Assembly: GCA_903849645.1 (NCBI GenBank)
Contig: CAINJJ010000038.1
Span: 1-64,000 of the forward strand
DNA: 64,000 nt
Origin: an uncultured Acidobacteriaceae bacterium
GTDB lineage: Bacteria; Acidobacteriota; Terriglobia; Terriglobales; Acidobacteriaceae
Direction of reading: 5' to 3'
Both the position numbers and the translations under genes were made by a program. Under the pieces are notes generated by a model, which was given only the letters and a program-made list of their open reading frames with translations, was not told the origin of the DNA and ran no database searches. The stretch's first letter is position 1; every line of letters begins with the position of its first letter. Below, piece by piece: positions 42,746 through 50,510 of the stretch.

Positions 42746-44113
42746 TTACGCCGCTTCGACCGCCGCCAGAATCTGTGGAGCCAGTTGGCTCACGCTGCCC
42801 GCCCCCAGCGTCATCACCAGGTCGCCCGGCCGCGCCTTTGCCGCCACCGCGGCCACCGCCGCGCCAAAGTCCGCTGCAAACTCCGTCTGCGGCCCTTCAA
42901 TGCGCTCCACCAGCTTCTCCGCGGTCACGCCTTCGATAGGCTTCTCGCTCGCCGCGTAAATCGGCAGCACAATTACCGCGTCCGCGTCCTTGAACGCCCC
43001 CGCGAACTCTTCCATCAGGTCGGCCGTGCGCGAGTAGCGGTGCGGCTGAAACACCACCAGTATCCGCTTGTAGCCGCACTCCCGCGCCGCCGCCAGCGTG
43101 GCCCTTATCTCCGTCGGGTGATGCCCGTAGTCGTCCACCACCGCCACGCCGCGCGCCTCGCCCCGATGCTGGAATCGCCGGTCCACGCCGCGAAAATCGT
43201 GCAGCCCCTGGGCAATCTTCTCCGCCGGCACCTCGAGTTGATGGGCAATCGCCACCGCCGCCGTAGCGTTCAGCACGTTGTGCCGCCCCGGCACATGCAG
43301 TTCAAATGGACCCAGCGGCCCGCCCGCCGTCGTCACCTGAAAGCGCGCAAAACTGCCCTGCCCCGCCGCCAGAAACTCCAGCCGGTAGTCTGCCCCCGCG
43401 GCCATGCCGTAGGTAAAGACCCGCCGCCGCACCCGCGGCAGCACCGCCGCCAGCAGCGCGTTGTCCACGCACGCCGTCACCGCCCCATAGAACGGCACCT
43501 TGTCCATGAACTCCAGGTATGCCCGCTCCACGTCCGCCATGTCCTTGTAGCAGTCCATGTGCTCGCGGTCCAGGTTGGTCACCACCGCCAGAATCGGCGA
43601 CAGCTTGAGAAAAGACCGGTCGCTCTCGTCCGCCTCGGCCACCAGGTACTGTGTCGTACCAAGACGCGCGTTCGACCCCAGCGCGTCCACGCGTCCGCCC
43701 ACCACCACTGTCGGATCCAGCCCGCCCGCCGCCAGCACCGAGGCCACCATCGAGGTCGTGGTCGTCTTGCCGTGCATCCCGGCGATGGCGATGCCATACT
43801 TCAGCCGCATCAGCTCGGCCAGCATCTCCGCCCGCGGAATCACCGGAATCTTCTGCGCCCGCGCCTCCACCACCTCCGGGTTCTCCCCCGGCACGGCGGA
43901 ACTCGTCACCACCACCGTGGCTCCGGCGACATGGCCCGCCTCGTGCCCCTCGTAGATGGTCGCGCCCAGCCGCGCCAGCCGGTCCGTCACCGGACCCCGC
44001 CGCAGGTCCGAGCCAGAGACCTTCATCCCCAGGCTCAGCAGAATCTCCGCGATCCCGCTCATCCCGATACCGCCGATGCCGATGAAGTGCGCGTGTTGTG
44101 AGGTGGCAAACAT
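42746..44113 (-). CDS. murC: UDP-N-acetylmuramate--L-alanine ligase
   Basis: MurC adds L-alanine to UDP-MurNAc, the first amino acid of the peptidoglycan stem. The Rossmann start HFIGIGGIGMSGIAEIL, the ATP-loop GMHGKTTTTSMV (about residues 112-123), HMDCYKDM, VPGRHNVLNATAAVAIA and VVDDYGHHPTEIRATL are all present in 455 aa. In most bacteria murC lies inside the division cluster directly before ftsQ. Here it stands alone on the minus strand, about 14 kb downstream of ftsZ. A TAAAGT 15 nt upstream of the ATG may be its -10. Upstream lies a 39-bp tandem repeat array. Confidence 0.96.
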   Translation of the reverse strand: MFATSQHAHFIGIGGIGMSGIAEILLSLGMKVSGSDLRRGPVTDRLARLGATIYEGHEAGHVAGATVVVTSSAVPGENPEVVEARAQKIPVIPRAEMLAELMRLKYGIAIAGMHGKTTTTSMVASVLAAGGLDPTVVVGGRVDALGSNARLGTTQYLVAEADESDRSFLKLSPILAVVTNLDREHMDCYKDMADVERAYLEFMDKVPFYGAVTACVDNALLAAVLPRVRRRVFTYGMAAGADYRLEFLAAGQGSFARFQVTTAGGPLGPFELHVPGRHNVLNATAAVAIAHQLEVPAEKIAQGLHDFRGVDRRFQHRGEARGVAVVDDYGHHPTEIRATLAAARECGYKRILVVFQPHRYSRTADLMEEFAGAFKDADAVIVLPIYAASEKPIEGVTAEKLVERIEGPQTEFAADFGAAVAAVAAKARPGDLVMTLGAGSVSQLAPQILAAVEAA

Positions 44114-44170
44114 GGGTTGCGAAACTCAACTTTAACATTCGCGCCGCGCTGCAACAGCCATCAACTCCCG

Positions 44171-44525
44171 GTCCTATCGAGTCGGAAGCACAACGGCGGC
44201 TGGGCATAGAGCTTCCCCGCGCCGCGGACGGAGTGCTTGTTGGCCCCACGGGTCCATCGCGACTCAGCCGCAATTCTTCTTAGCCCCACGCTCCATTGCG
44301 TCGAAAGCCCAACGGTTGTGAACCCTGCACTCCATCGCGTCGAAAGCCCAACGGTTGTGAACCCTGCTCTCCATCGCGTCGAAAGCCCAACGGTTGTGAA
44401 CCCTGCACTCCATCGCGACTCAGCCGCAATTCTTCTTAGCCCCACGCTCCATTGCGTCGAAAGCCCAACGGCGTTTGGACCCATAGGTCCCCCGCGCCGT
44501 AGGCGCAGCGGTGCTTAGCCCCGCG
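44171..44525. repeat. 39-bp tandem repeat array
   Basis: Units of 39-40 bp in three flavours. Type A starts CTCCATYGCGTCGAAAGCCC (44291, 44330, 44369, variant at 44447 and a worn copy at about 44171). Type B continues with GACTCAGCCGCAATTC (44252, 44408). Type C is CCCCGCGCCG-rich (44212, 44486). The order is A'-C-B-A-A-A-B-A'-C, implying duplication of multi-unit blocks. Because 39 is a multiple of 3, both strands stay open in several frames. The 44114-44823 gap contains no gene I would support. Confidence 0.85.
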
Positions 44526-44575
44526 CTTCAGCGTGGGGAAAGGGGCCGGCAATGGACCAGAAGTCCCGTAGGGAC
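44519..44575. repeat. Short hairpin repeats after the 39-bp array
   Basis: CCCCGCGCT-TC-AGCGTGGGG (44519-44538, one G-T wobble) and GTCCC-GTA-GGGAC (44563-44575). The second belongs to the CCCGTAGGG family found again near 63.6 kb. From 44580 to 44820 I see only the promoter region of the next gene. Confidence 0.55.
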
Positions 44576-44823
44576 GACGCAAGACGGCGCATGATCGTTC
44601 AAGATGAAGTCCTTGCGATTGCCCCGAAAGCCCCGCCATAAACCCCATATTTCCAGAAAGTTGCGGAACTTTATTTTCATCCCCAGGGCGCAACCTTTCT
44701 CTCCGGCCGCTGTTCAATCCCTACATAACCGGCAACCCCCGGGGGCAGCAGCAACCAAGCCCCCGGCAGAAAGAAGCCGGGCCGGCCCCTTCAAAAGATT
44801 GGGCCTGCGGCAACGGAGGATCT

Positions 44824-45189
44824 ATGAGCAGCATGAAGAGCTGGATGCTTGGCGCAGCAGTTGTGGCCGCCGGATTGGGACTGGGAGCAACAACCGCCCA
44901 GGCGGCCGAATTTGGTTACCACGAACGCGGGCCCGCTGCCTGGATTCCCCCCTGCCCCGGCCCCGGATACTTCTGGATCGCCGGCTACCAGGCCGACGGC
45001 TACTGGATTCCCGGACGCTGGGAGTTCCGCGGAGACCGCGACCGCGGGGCTTTCGCCCGCTTTGACTACGACCGCGGCTGGAACCGCGACCGTGACCGTG
45101 ACCGCCGCTGGGACCGCGACAGACGCGACGACCGCGACCGGGATTGGGACCGCCACCACGACCGCAACCGGGATCACGACCGCTGGTAA
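44824..45189 (+). CDS. Secreted YXWXXGXW-repeat protein with Asp/Arg-rich tail
   Basis: Small exported protein of 121 aa. The signal peptide is MSSMKSWMLGAAVVAAGLGL with cleavage after TAQAAE. The mature part has two YxWxxGxW-type motifs (YFWIAGY and YWIPGRW). The last 45 residues are almost only Asp, Arg, His, Asn and Trp (RDRDRDRRWDRDRR style), a polyampholyte. GGAGG lies just upstream of ATG 44824. YXWXXGXW proteins are exported, of unknown function, and usually much less charged at the end. A strong hairpin terminator follows, so the gene is a single transcription unit. Confidence 0.85.
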   Translation: MSSMKSWMLGAAVVAAGLGLGATTAQAAEFGYHERGPAAWIPPCPGPGYFWIAGYQADGYWIPGRWEFRGDRDRGAFARFDYDRGWNRDRDRDRRWDRDRRDDRDRDWDRHHDRNRDHDRW

Positions 45190-45212
45190 CCCTCTCGCTT
45201 GCCAAACCACAA

Positions 45213-45246
45213 GCGGCCTTTGAAGCCTCAGGGCTTCAAAGGCCGC
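45213..45246 (+). terminator. Hairpin terminator after the YXWXXGXW gene
   Basis: Perfect 14-bp stem GCGGCCTTTGAAGC with GCTTCAAAGGCCGC around a 6-nt loop, 24 bp past the stop codon and before the convergent DUF4440 gene. There is no T-tract on the plus strand. Confidence 0.7.
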
Positions 45247-45277
45247 AGCCCCCATCCATTTCCCGCACCCACTTGCC

Positions 45278-45874
45278 TTATTCCCCCGCGGGCAGCTTGC
45301 AGCAGTCCCCGGCCCCGGCCGGCTCATTGGCGCCCGCGTCCAGCACCACCTTCCAGGTCCCGTCCGGCTGCTTGCGCCAGATGGTCATATACCGCCCTGT
45401 CGTCGTCACCGGGTTCCCGTTGGCGTCTTTGCTGTGCCCTTCGAAGTGTCCCCAGGTGTAACCCATGTCGCCCGACGGCCCCATCATCGCATCGGTCGGC
45501 GTCCAAGTGAGTTGGTAGTCCTTTGGCGACCAGTTGGCCGACTTGGCAATCGCCACCTTCCCAATCGAAGGAGCCGCCCCGTTGCCCAGCGCCACCCCGT
45601 CCTCGGCAAACCAGTCAGCAAACGCCGCCCCGCCCCGCGCCAGCACATCCCTGGCAAAACGCGCCTCAAGGTCAAACAGCAGCATCTTGCCCGGCTTCAC
45701 CGTTGGGTCCGACAGCGGATTCGGAGCAGCCTGCGTGGGCCCATCCGGAAATCCAAGCTGCCCCACCGCCAGCCGCGGCGTCGCCACCGCCAGCCCCATC
45801 GCCAGCACCAACCCAAAGCTCCTGCTCCAGTTTCCCGCCACCTTGCATCCCTCCCTGAGTCCGCAATCCTTCAT
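45278..45874 (-). CDS. Exported DUF4440/SnoaL-like (NTF2-fold) protein
   Basis: NTF2-like protein of 198 aa. The N-terminal hydrophobic segment (GLVLAMGLAVATPRLAVGQ) is a signal peptide. The DUF4440 core reads LLFDLEARFARDVLARGGAAFADWFAEDGVALGNG, then AIAKSANWSPKDYQLTWTPT and GRYMTIWRKQPDGTWKVVLDAG. These proteins bind small hydrophobic ligands or have ketosteroid-isomerase-like folds; no catalytic role is known for this branch. A Cys pair in DCCKLPAGE ends the protein. Convergent with the YXWXXGXW gene and divergent from the 42-aa ORF. Confidence 0.82.
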   Translation of the reverse strand: MKDCGLREGCKVAGNWSRSFGLVLAMGLAVATPRLAVGQLGFPDGPTQAAPNPLSDPTVKPGKMLLFDLEARFARDVLARGGAAFADWFAEDGVALGNGAAPSIGKVAIAKSANWSPKDYQLTWTPTDAMMGPSGDMGYTWGHFEGHSKDANGNPVTTTGRYMTIWRKQPDGTWKVVLDAGANEPAGAGDCCKLPAGE

Positions 45875-45933
45875 GCGCCCATCCTACAACCCGGCCGCCT
45901 CCGGATTCCTTACAATCAGACGAGGAGAAAGCC

Positions 45934-46062
45934 ATGAGTGATGGTCGCGAGGAACGCGAAGAACGCGAAAAGCGCCGCCAGCAGGAGGAGCGGGAGAACC
46001 GCGAAGACCGCCTCGACCGCAAACCCCAGGACGAGTGGGAGCCCGAGCGCAATGAGTCCTGA
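45934..46062 (+). CDS. Very small highly charged protein, 42 aa
   Basis: MSDGREEREEREKRRQQEE followed by RENREDRLDRKPQDEWEPE and a short end. It has an almost pure Glu/Arg/Asp/Gln composition that would form a single charged helix. The gene is preceded by a good ribosome-binding site (GAGGAGAAAGCC) and a TACAAT about 20 nt upstream, which is more than chance would give. Function unknown. It ends 42 bp from the convergent flavoprotein gene. It is too short for routine gene callers to keep. Confidence 0.5.
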   Translation: MSDGREEREEREKRRQQEERENREDRLDRKPQDEWEPERNES

Positions 46063-46103
46063 GCCGCGCTGAACCCCACCCCTCGGTCAGCCTTTGATTC
46101 CAC

Positions 46104-47702
46104 TCACGTCCGCGCCTTCGTCAGCACTGAAATCAGGTTCCTGCCCAGCGCCACCGACGCGCTCACCGCCCCCCCGAACAAGGCGCCGACCACTCCCAGG
46201 CTCGTCACATCCTGCCCCGTCAGGTAGAGTCCCCGGACCGGTGTCCTCGCCCCCAGGGCGCGCATCGCATAGCGCTCCGGCGTCGCTGCAATCCCGTAGA
46301 TCTCCCCTTGCTGGTAGTTCATGAAGTGCCGCGTCGTCACCGGCGTCGACAGCTCCGCATGGGCAATCTTCCCGGCCAGCACGGGTACCTGCCGTTCCAG
46401 CTCCGCCTGCAGCCTTGCCGCCAGCTTCTGCTTCAGCGCGTCGTACTCCTCGCCCCTCCTCCGCCACCGCGTCTCGCCCCAACTGGCAAAAGGCGCATAG
46501 GGCAGCATCGTGATCGCCTCCACCGTGCTCTTGCCCGGATACCGGCTTTGGAAGCTGGGGTCCTTGGCCGAGGGAAACGACAGATAAACACCCGGCAGCG
46601 GAGCCTCCAGGTCACCGGAAAACCGCGCCACGTTCGCATCGTGGTCAAACGAGGGATAGACCCACACGTTTGTCCCCACCAGCCCCAGGGCCTCGTCCGT
46701 CTCGTTCAGCCCCACGTACAGGCTGGCGTGCGCCGTCGAGGGCCTGAGTCGGCGCAGTTGCCCCCGCAGCCCGTCAAGCTCGGTGAGCGATGGCCTCAGC
46801 AGCCGCTCATAGGTATTGGCCGCGCCCGCGTCGCTCAACACCAGAGGAGCGCGAAACTCCCGCCCGTCCTGCATCCGCACGCCCGCGGCCCTCGACCCCT
46901 CCACCAGAATCTCCGCCACATCCGCCCCGGTCACCACTGCGCCCCCGTGCTTCTCCAGCAGCGGAATCATCGCCGCCGCAATCGTGCCCGCCCCGCCCAC
47001 CGGGTAGCTCGCGCCTCCAAAGTAGTGCTCCGCGATGGTGGCGTGGACGGCAAAGCTGCTCTGCGCCGGCGGCAGGCCGTAGTCGCCCCACTGCGCCGTC
47101 AACACCCCGATGAGTTCGCGATTGCCCGTCAGGCTCTCCACCACCTCCAGGGTCGTCCTGCGCGCCCAGCGCATATGCGCGTGGCGCATCAACCCCCCGG
47201 CCACCGCCGCAATCGGGCCCGGAATTGCCTTCTCCGCAAAGTACAGCCCGCTCGACCGGTTGCACGCCCGCACGGCCGCTATGTAACCGTCAATGGCCCT
47301 GGCTTCCGCCGGAAACGCTTCCAGCAGCCCTGCGCGGAAGCGCTCCACTCCCGCGGCAAAATCGAACCGCCGCCCTTCGATCAGAATCCGGTCATACACC
47401 TGCGGCATCGGCGCCCACTGCACCGCGCCGCCGGTGATGTAATCAAATGCCCGCCGCACCGGCGACTTCTCGTCCTGCACCTGCCCGATATAGTGCAGCC
47501 CCACGTCCCACTCCCACCCCGGCCGGTTGAACGAGTGCGTAAAGCCGCCCGCCCTGAAGTGCCTCTCCAGCACCAGCACCCGTTTGCCCCCATGCACCGC
47601 CAGCAGCAAACCCGCCGTGAGCCCGCCGATGCCAGAACCTATCACGATCGCGTCGCATTTGTCCGCCAGCTTCGCCTGCTTGTAAGGAACGCCGTTGGCC
47701 AT
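46104..47702 (-). CDS. Phytoene-desaturase-like FAD-dependent oxidoreductase
   Basis: FAD-binding flavoprotein of 532 aa in the carotenoid isomerase/retinol saturase/CrtI group. The dinucleotide fold is CDAIVIGSGIGGLTAGLLLA (about residues 16-35), followed by VLVLERHFRAGGFTHSF and the family motif WDVGLHYIG. FAVHATIAEHYFGGASYPVGG and the C-terminal GLYLTGQDVTSLGVVGALFGG close the FAD site. No crtB or crtE is nearby, so it is not clearly a carotenoid gene; it could saturate or isomerise other polyenes or lipids. It is divergent from a TetR gene with repeated TGTTG/CAACA half-sites between them, so it is likely the regulator's target. Confidence 0.87.
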   Translation of the reverse strand: MANGVPYKQAKLADKCDAIVIGSGIGGLTAGLLLAVHGGKRVLVLERHFRAGGFTHSFNRPGWEWDVGLHYIGQVQDEKSPVRRAFDYITGGAVQWAPMPQVYDRILIEGRRFDFAAGVERFRAGLLEAFPAEARAIDGYIAAVRACNRSSGLYFAEKAIPGPIAAVAGGLMRHAHMRWARRTTLEVVESLTGNRELIGVLTAQWGDYGLPPAQSSFAVHATIAEHYFGGASYPVGGAGTIAAAMIPLLEKHGGAVVTGADVAEILVEGSRAAGVRMQDGREFRAPLVLSDAGAANTYERLLRPSLTELDGLRGQLRRLRPSTAHASLYVGLNETDEALGLVGTNVWVYPSFDHDANVARFSGDLEAPLPGVYLSFPSAKDPSFQSRYPGKSTVEAITMLPYAPFASWGETRWRRRGEEYDALKQKLAARLQAELERQVPVLAGKIAHAELSTPVTTRHFMNYQQGEIYGIAATPERYAMRALGARTPVRGLYLTGQDVTSLGVVGALFGGAVSASVALGRNLISVLTKART

Positions 47703-47743
47703 CCCCCATCCTCCCGTCGTCGAACGCCATCCCTGCCACTCAA

Positions 47744-47799
47744 TGTTGACGCTGACAACATCAAGATAGCCCCATAAGTTGCTGCTGTCAACATACTCT
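47744..47799. promoter_or_regulatory. Operator and -10 between flavoprotein gene and tetR
   Basis: TGTTG-N7-CAACA (47744-47760) is an imperfect palindrome. A second half-site TGTCAACA lies at 47786-47793, immediately before TACTCT (47794-47799), a TAnnnT-type -10 element that ends 15 nt before the TetR GTG start. The 112-bp gap serves both divergent genes. Confidence 0.5.
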
Positions 47800-47814
47800 G
47801 CTAGAAATGGATGT

Positions 47815-48435
47815 GTGACCGGCGCACAGCCCTACCATCACCTCAATCTCCGCAAGACCCTCCTCGATGCCGCCGTGGCCCTCATCGGCGAGGTGGGCCC
47901 CCGCGCCTTCACCCTTCGTGAGGTCGCACGGCGCGCCGGCGTCTCTCACAACGCTCCCTACCGCCACTTCGCCGGCAAGGATGAACTCCTGGCCGCCGTT
48001 GCCGCAGAAGGCTTCGACCGCCTGACGGAGTCCATGGAAGCGGCCCTCGCCGGCGGTCAGTCGCCCCGCGAGCGCCTTGAACTCTGCGGCTGTGGTTATG
48101 TCGATTTTGCTCTCCGTTTTCCCAATCACCTGCTGGCCATGTTTGACCTGCCCCAGGAGCTGCGCGAGCACTGCCGGCAGGAGCGCGAACTCGGCGGCAG
48201 CGCCTTCGCCGTCCTGCTCAATTGCATCCTGGCCGCGCAGGCCTCCGGCGACCTGCCTGCCGGCAACCCCATGCCCCTGGCCTGGACCGCATGGTCTCTC
48301 GTTCACGGCATTGCCAAGCTCTCCGGCAGCGGCAACCTTCCCCTTGACCCGCAGGCCACTCTCGCCTTCACCCGCAGCGCCGCCGCCGGACTCTTCAGCG
48401 GCATGAACGCCCAGGCGCCGGACCCGGAGCGTTGA
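47815..48435 (+). CDS. TetR/AcrR family transcriptional regulator
   Basis: TetR repressor of 206 aa. Helix-turn-helix: LLDAAVALIGEVGPRAFTLREVARRAGVSHNAPYRHFAGKDELLA (about residues 14-58). The C-terminal domain resembles the TetR_C_33-type fold (YVDFALRFPNHLLAMFDLP, WTAWSLVHGIAKLSGSG). The start is GTG 47815; an ATG 7 nt earlier is out of frame and reaches a stop at once. It faces the flavoprotein gene across an operator-like sequence, which is the usual arrangement of a repressor with its target. Its ligand is unknown. A terminator-like hairpin follows about 70 bp downstream of the stop. Confidence 0.9.
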   Translation: MTGAQPYHHLNLRKTLLDAAVALIGEVGPRAFTLREVARRAGVSHNAPYRHFAGKDELLAAVAAEGFDRLTESMEAALAGGQSPRERLELCGCGYVDFALRFPNHLLAMFDLPQELREHCRQERELGGSAFAVLLNCILAAQASGDLPAGNPMPLAWTAWSLVHGIAKLSGSGNLPLDPQATLAFTRSAAAGLFSGMNAQAPDPER

Positions 48436-48474
48436 ACCCTCTGCCCATCGAACCGCCCCACCCTTCCGCGTTGG

Positions 48475-48530
48475 TATACTATCGCTTGGCAAAGCTATTT
48501 GAATGGCCCCGTCATCTGGGGGCTTTTTTT
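48475..48530 (+). terminator. Promoter-like -10 followed by intrinsic terminator in the dxs leader
   Basis: TATACT (48475-48480) lies 25 nt before a hairpin GCCCC (48506-48510) / GGGGC (48519-48523), followed directly by seven T. The dxs start codon is 35 nt further on. It either ends the tetR transcript or, if TATACT is a genuine -10, acts as an attenuator of dxs. The -35 region is poor, so the first reading is simpler. Confidence 0.6.
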
Positions 48531-48565
48531 CTTGGGGACCCGGCGTCTCCGGGGGAAGGAACACC

Positions 48566-50455
48566 ATGGGATCACTGCTCGAAACCATCCACTCGCCCGC
48601 CGACCTCAAGCGCCTCAACTTCGCGCAAATGTCTGAACTGGCAGAGGAGATTCGAGCCTTTCTCATCCAGACCCTGTCCAGAACCGGCGGCCATCTCGGC
48701 CCCAACCTGGGCGTCGTCGAGCTCACCCTCGCCATCCACACCGTCTTCAACACCCCCGACGACAAGCTGCTCTTCGACGTCTCCCATCAGGCCTACATTC
48801 ACAAGATCCTCACCGGACGGCTTGACCGCCTTGAGACCATCCGCCAGCCCGGCGGCCTCAACGGCTTCATGCTGCGCACGGAGAGCGAGCATGACTGTTA
48901 CGGCGCGGGCCACGCCGGCACCGCCGTCTCCGCCGCCCTCGGCATGGCCGTTGCCCGCGATCTCGCCGGAGGCAAGGAGCACGTGATCGCCGTCGCCGGC
49001 GACGCCGCATTCACCAACGGCATCACCTTTGAAGCCCTCAACAACATCGCCGAGCAGACCAAGCGCCTCATCGTGGTGCTCAACGACAACGAGTGGTCCA
49101 TCGACCGCAACGTCGGCGCCATCGCCCGCTACTTCCACAAGATCGTTACCAACGAGCACTACAACCGGCTCCACGACTCCGCCCGCCGCATCATCGAGAA
49201 GATCGGCGGCAAGACCGCCGTCGAGGTCGCCCGGCGCGCCGAAGAGGCCGCCAAGAGCATGCTCTGGCCCTCCATCCTCTTCGAGGAGTTCGGCCTCCAG
49301 TACTTCGGCCCCATTGACGGCCACAATCTACCCCTGCTCGTCGAGACCTTCAAGTTTCTCAAAGCCTCCGACCGCCCCGTGGTGCTCCACGTCCTTACGC
49401 AAAAAGGCCGCGGCTACCAGCCCGCCCTCGATGGCCAGAAGAAGTTCCACGGTCTTGGCCCCTACGACCCGGAGACCGGCCAGACCAAGCCCGTCGGCCT
49501 GCCCACCTATGCCGAGGTCTTCGCCAATACCCTGGTGGACCTCGCCACCCAGGACGAGCGCATCGTCGCCATCACCGCCGCCATGCCCAACGGCACCGGC
49601 CTCGACCTCTTCCGCCCTCATCACCCCACGCGCTACTTCGACGTGGGCATCGCCGAGGAGCATGCGGTCGTCTTTGCCGCCGGCATGGCCACCCGCGGCT
49701 TCCGCCCCGTCTGCGCCATCTACTCCACCTTCCTGCAGCGCGCCTTTGACCCCATCGTCCATGACGTCGCGCTGCAAAAGCTCCCGGTCGTCTTCTGCAT
49801 GGACCGCGCCGGCCTCTCCGGCGACGACGGGCCCACCCACCACGGCCTGTTTGACATCGCCTACCTCCGCGGCATCCCCGAGATGGTGCTCATGGCGCCC
49901 AAGGATGAGGACGAACTCGCCGACATGATGAAAACCGCCGTCCAGCTTCCCGGTCCCAGCGCCATCCGCTATCCCCGCGGCGTGGGTGCAGGCGTGGCCC
50001 GCAAACCCATTCCCCGCGCGCTGCCCGTCGGCAAGGCTGAGGTCCTCCAGGACGGCTCCGACGTCGCCATCCTCGGCCTTGGCCCACTGATCACCATGGC
50101 CCAGGAACTCGCCGCCCGCCTTGAGCGTGACGGCTACTCCGCCGCGGTCATCAATCCCCGCTTCATCAAGCCCCTCGATCTGGAGATGCTCAAGACCTAT
50201 GCCGGTCGCGTCTCCGCCTTCGTCACCTTTGAGGACCACGTCAAGATGGGCGGCTTCGGCTCCGCGGTGGCCGAGGCGCTTCAGGAACTCGGCTCGGTCG
50301 TTCCCGTCGTCCGCATCGGCTGGCCCGACCAGTTCATCGAGCACGGCAAGGTCGATGACCTCCGCCTGAAGCACGGCCTCTCGGTGGACGCCGCGCTCGC
50401 CCAGGTTCTGCCCCTGCTCGCTCGCCGCCAGCGTCCAACCCTTGTTGCGAGTTGA
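48566..50455 (+). CDS. dxs: 1-deoxy-D-xylulose-5-phosphate synthase
   Basis: DXS condenses pyruvate and glyceraldehyde-3-phosphate with ThDP, the first step of the MEP isoprenoid pathway. 629 aa, normal length. SRTGGHLGPNLGVVELTLAIH and DVSHQAYIHKILTGR are the N-terminal signatures. The ThDP motif reads GDAAFTNGITFEALNN, with Asp-Ala where most DXS have GDG, and LNDNEWSIDRNVG follows. The transketolase-type half has FDVGIAEEHAVVFAAGMA, RAGLSGDDGPTHHG and IRYPRGVG. The variant ThDP motif resembles the chlamydial and verrucomicrobial forms as I remember them. ATG 48566 has GGAAGGA upstream. The frame begins at 48503, but that part is leader. Confidence 0.95.
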   Translation: MGSLLETIHSPADLKRLNFAQMSELAEEIRAFLIQTLSRTGGHLGPNLGVVELTLAIHTVFNTPDDKLLFDVSHQAYIHKILTGRLDRLETIRQPGGLNGFMLRTESEHDCYGAGHAGTAVSAALGMAVARDLAGGKEHVIAVAGDAAFTNGITFEALNNIAEQTKRLIVVLNDNEWSIDRNVGAIARYFHKIVTNEHYNRLHDSARRIIEKIGGKTAVEVARRAEEAAKSMLWPSILFEEFGLQYFGPIDGHNLPLLVETFKFLKASDRPVVLHVLTQKGRGYQPALDGQKKFHGLGPYDPETGQTKPVGLPTYAEVFANTLVDLATQDERIVAITAAMPNGTGLDLFRPHHPTRYFDVGIAEEHAVVFAAGMATRGFRPVCAIYSTFLQRAFDPIVHDVALQKLPVVFCMDRAGLSGDDGPTHHGLFDIAYLRGIPEMVLMAPKDEDELADMMKTAVQLPGPSAIRYPRGVGAGVARKPIPRALPVGKAEVLQDGSDVAILGLGPLITMAQELAARLERDGYSAAVINPRFIKPLDLEMLKTYAGRVSAFVTFEDHVKMGGFGSAVAEALQELGSVVPVVRIGWPDQFIEHGKVDDLRLKHGLSVDAALAQVLPLLARRQRPTLVAS

Positions 50456-50510
50456 CCGGGCAGGGGGCCTGTCGCCCCTGTGCGACAATCCTCAAAAGAC
50501 CGAATTCTCT

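Noticed and set aside
42653..44101. 482-codon open frame opposite murC
   Set aside because: Antisense to murC, which shows every family motif.
44161..44484. 107-codon ORF in the 39-bp array (repeated VGLSTRWSAGFTT)
   Set aside because: The frame is open only because the repeat unit is a multiple of three; both strands are open and there is no ribosome-binding site or family match.
46104..47702. Carotenoid biosynthesis cluster
   Set aside because: Only a phytoene-desaturase-like flavoprotein is present; no crtB, crtE or cyclase gene is near, and dxs 0.9 kb away is a general isoprenoid gene.
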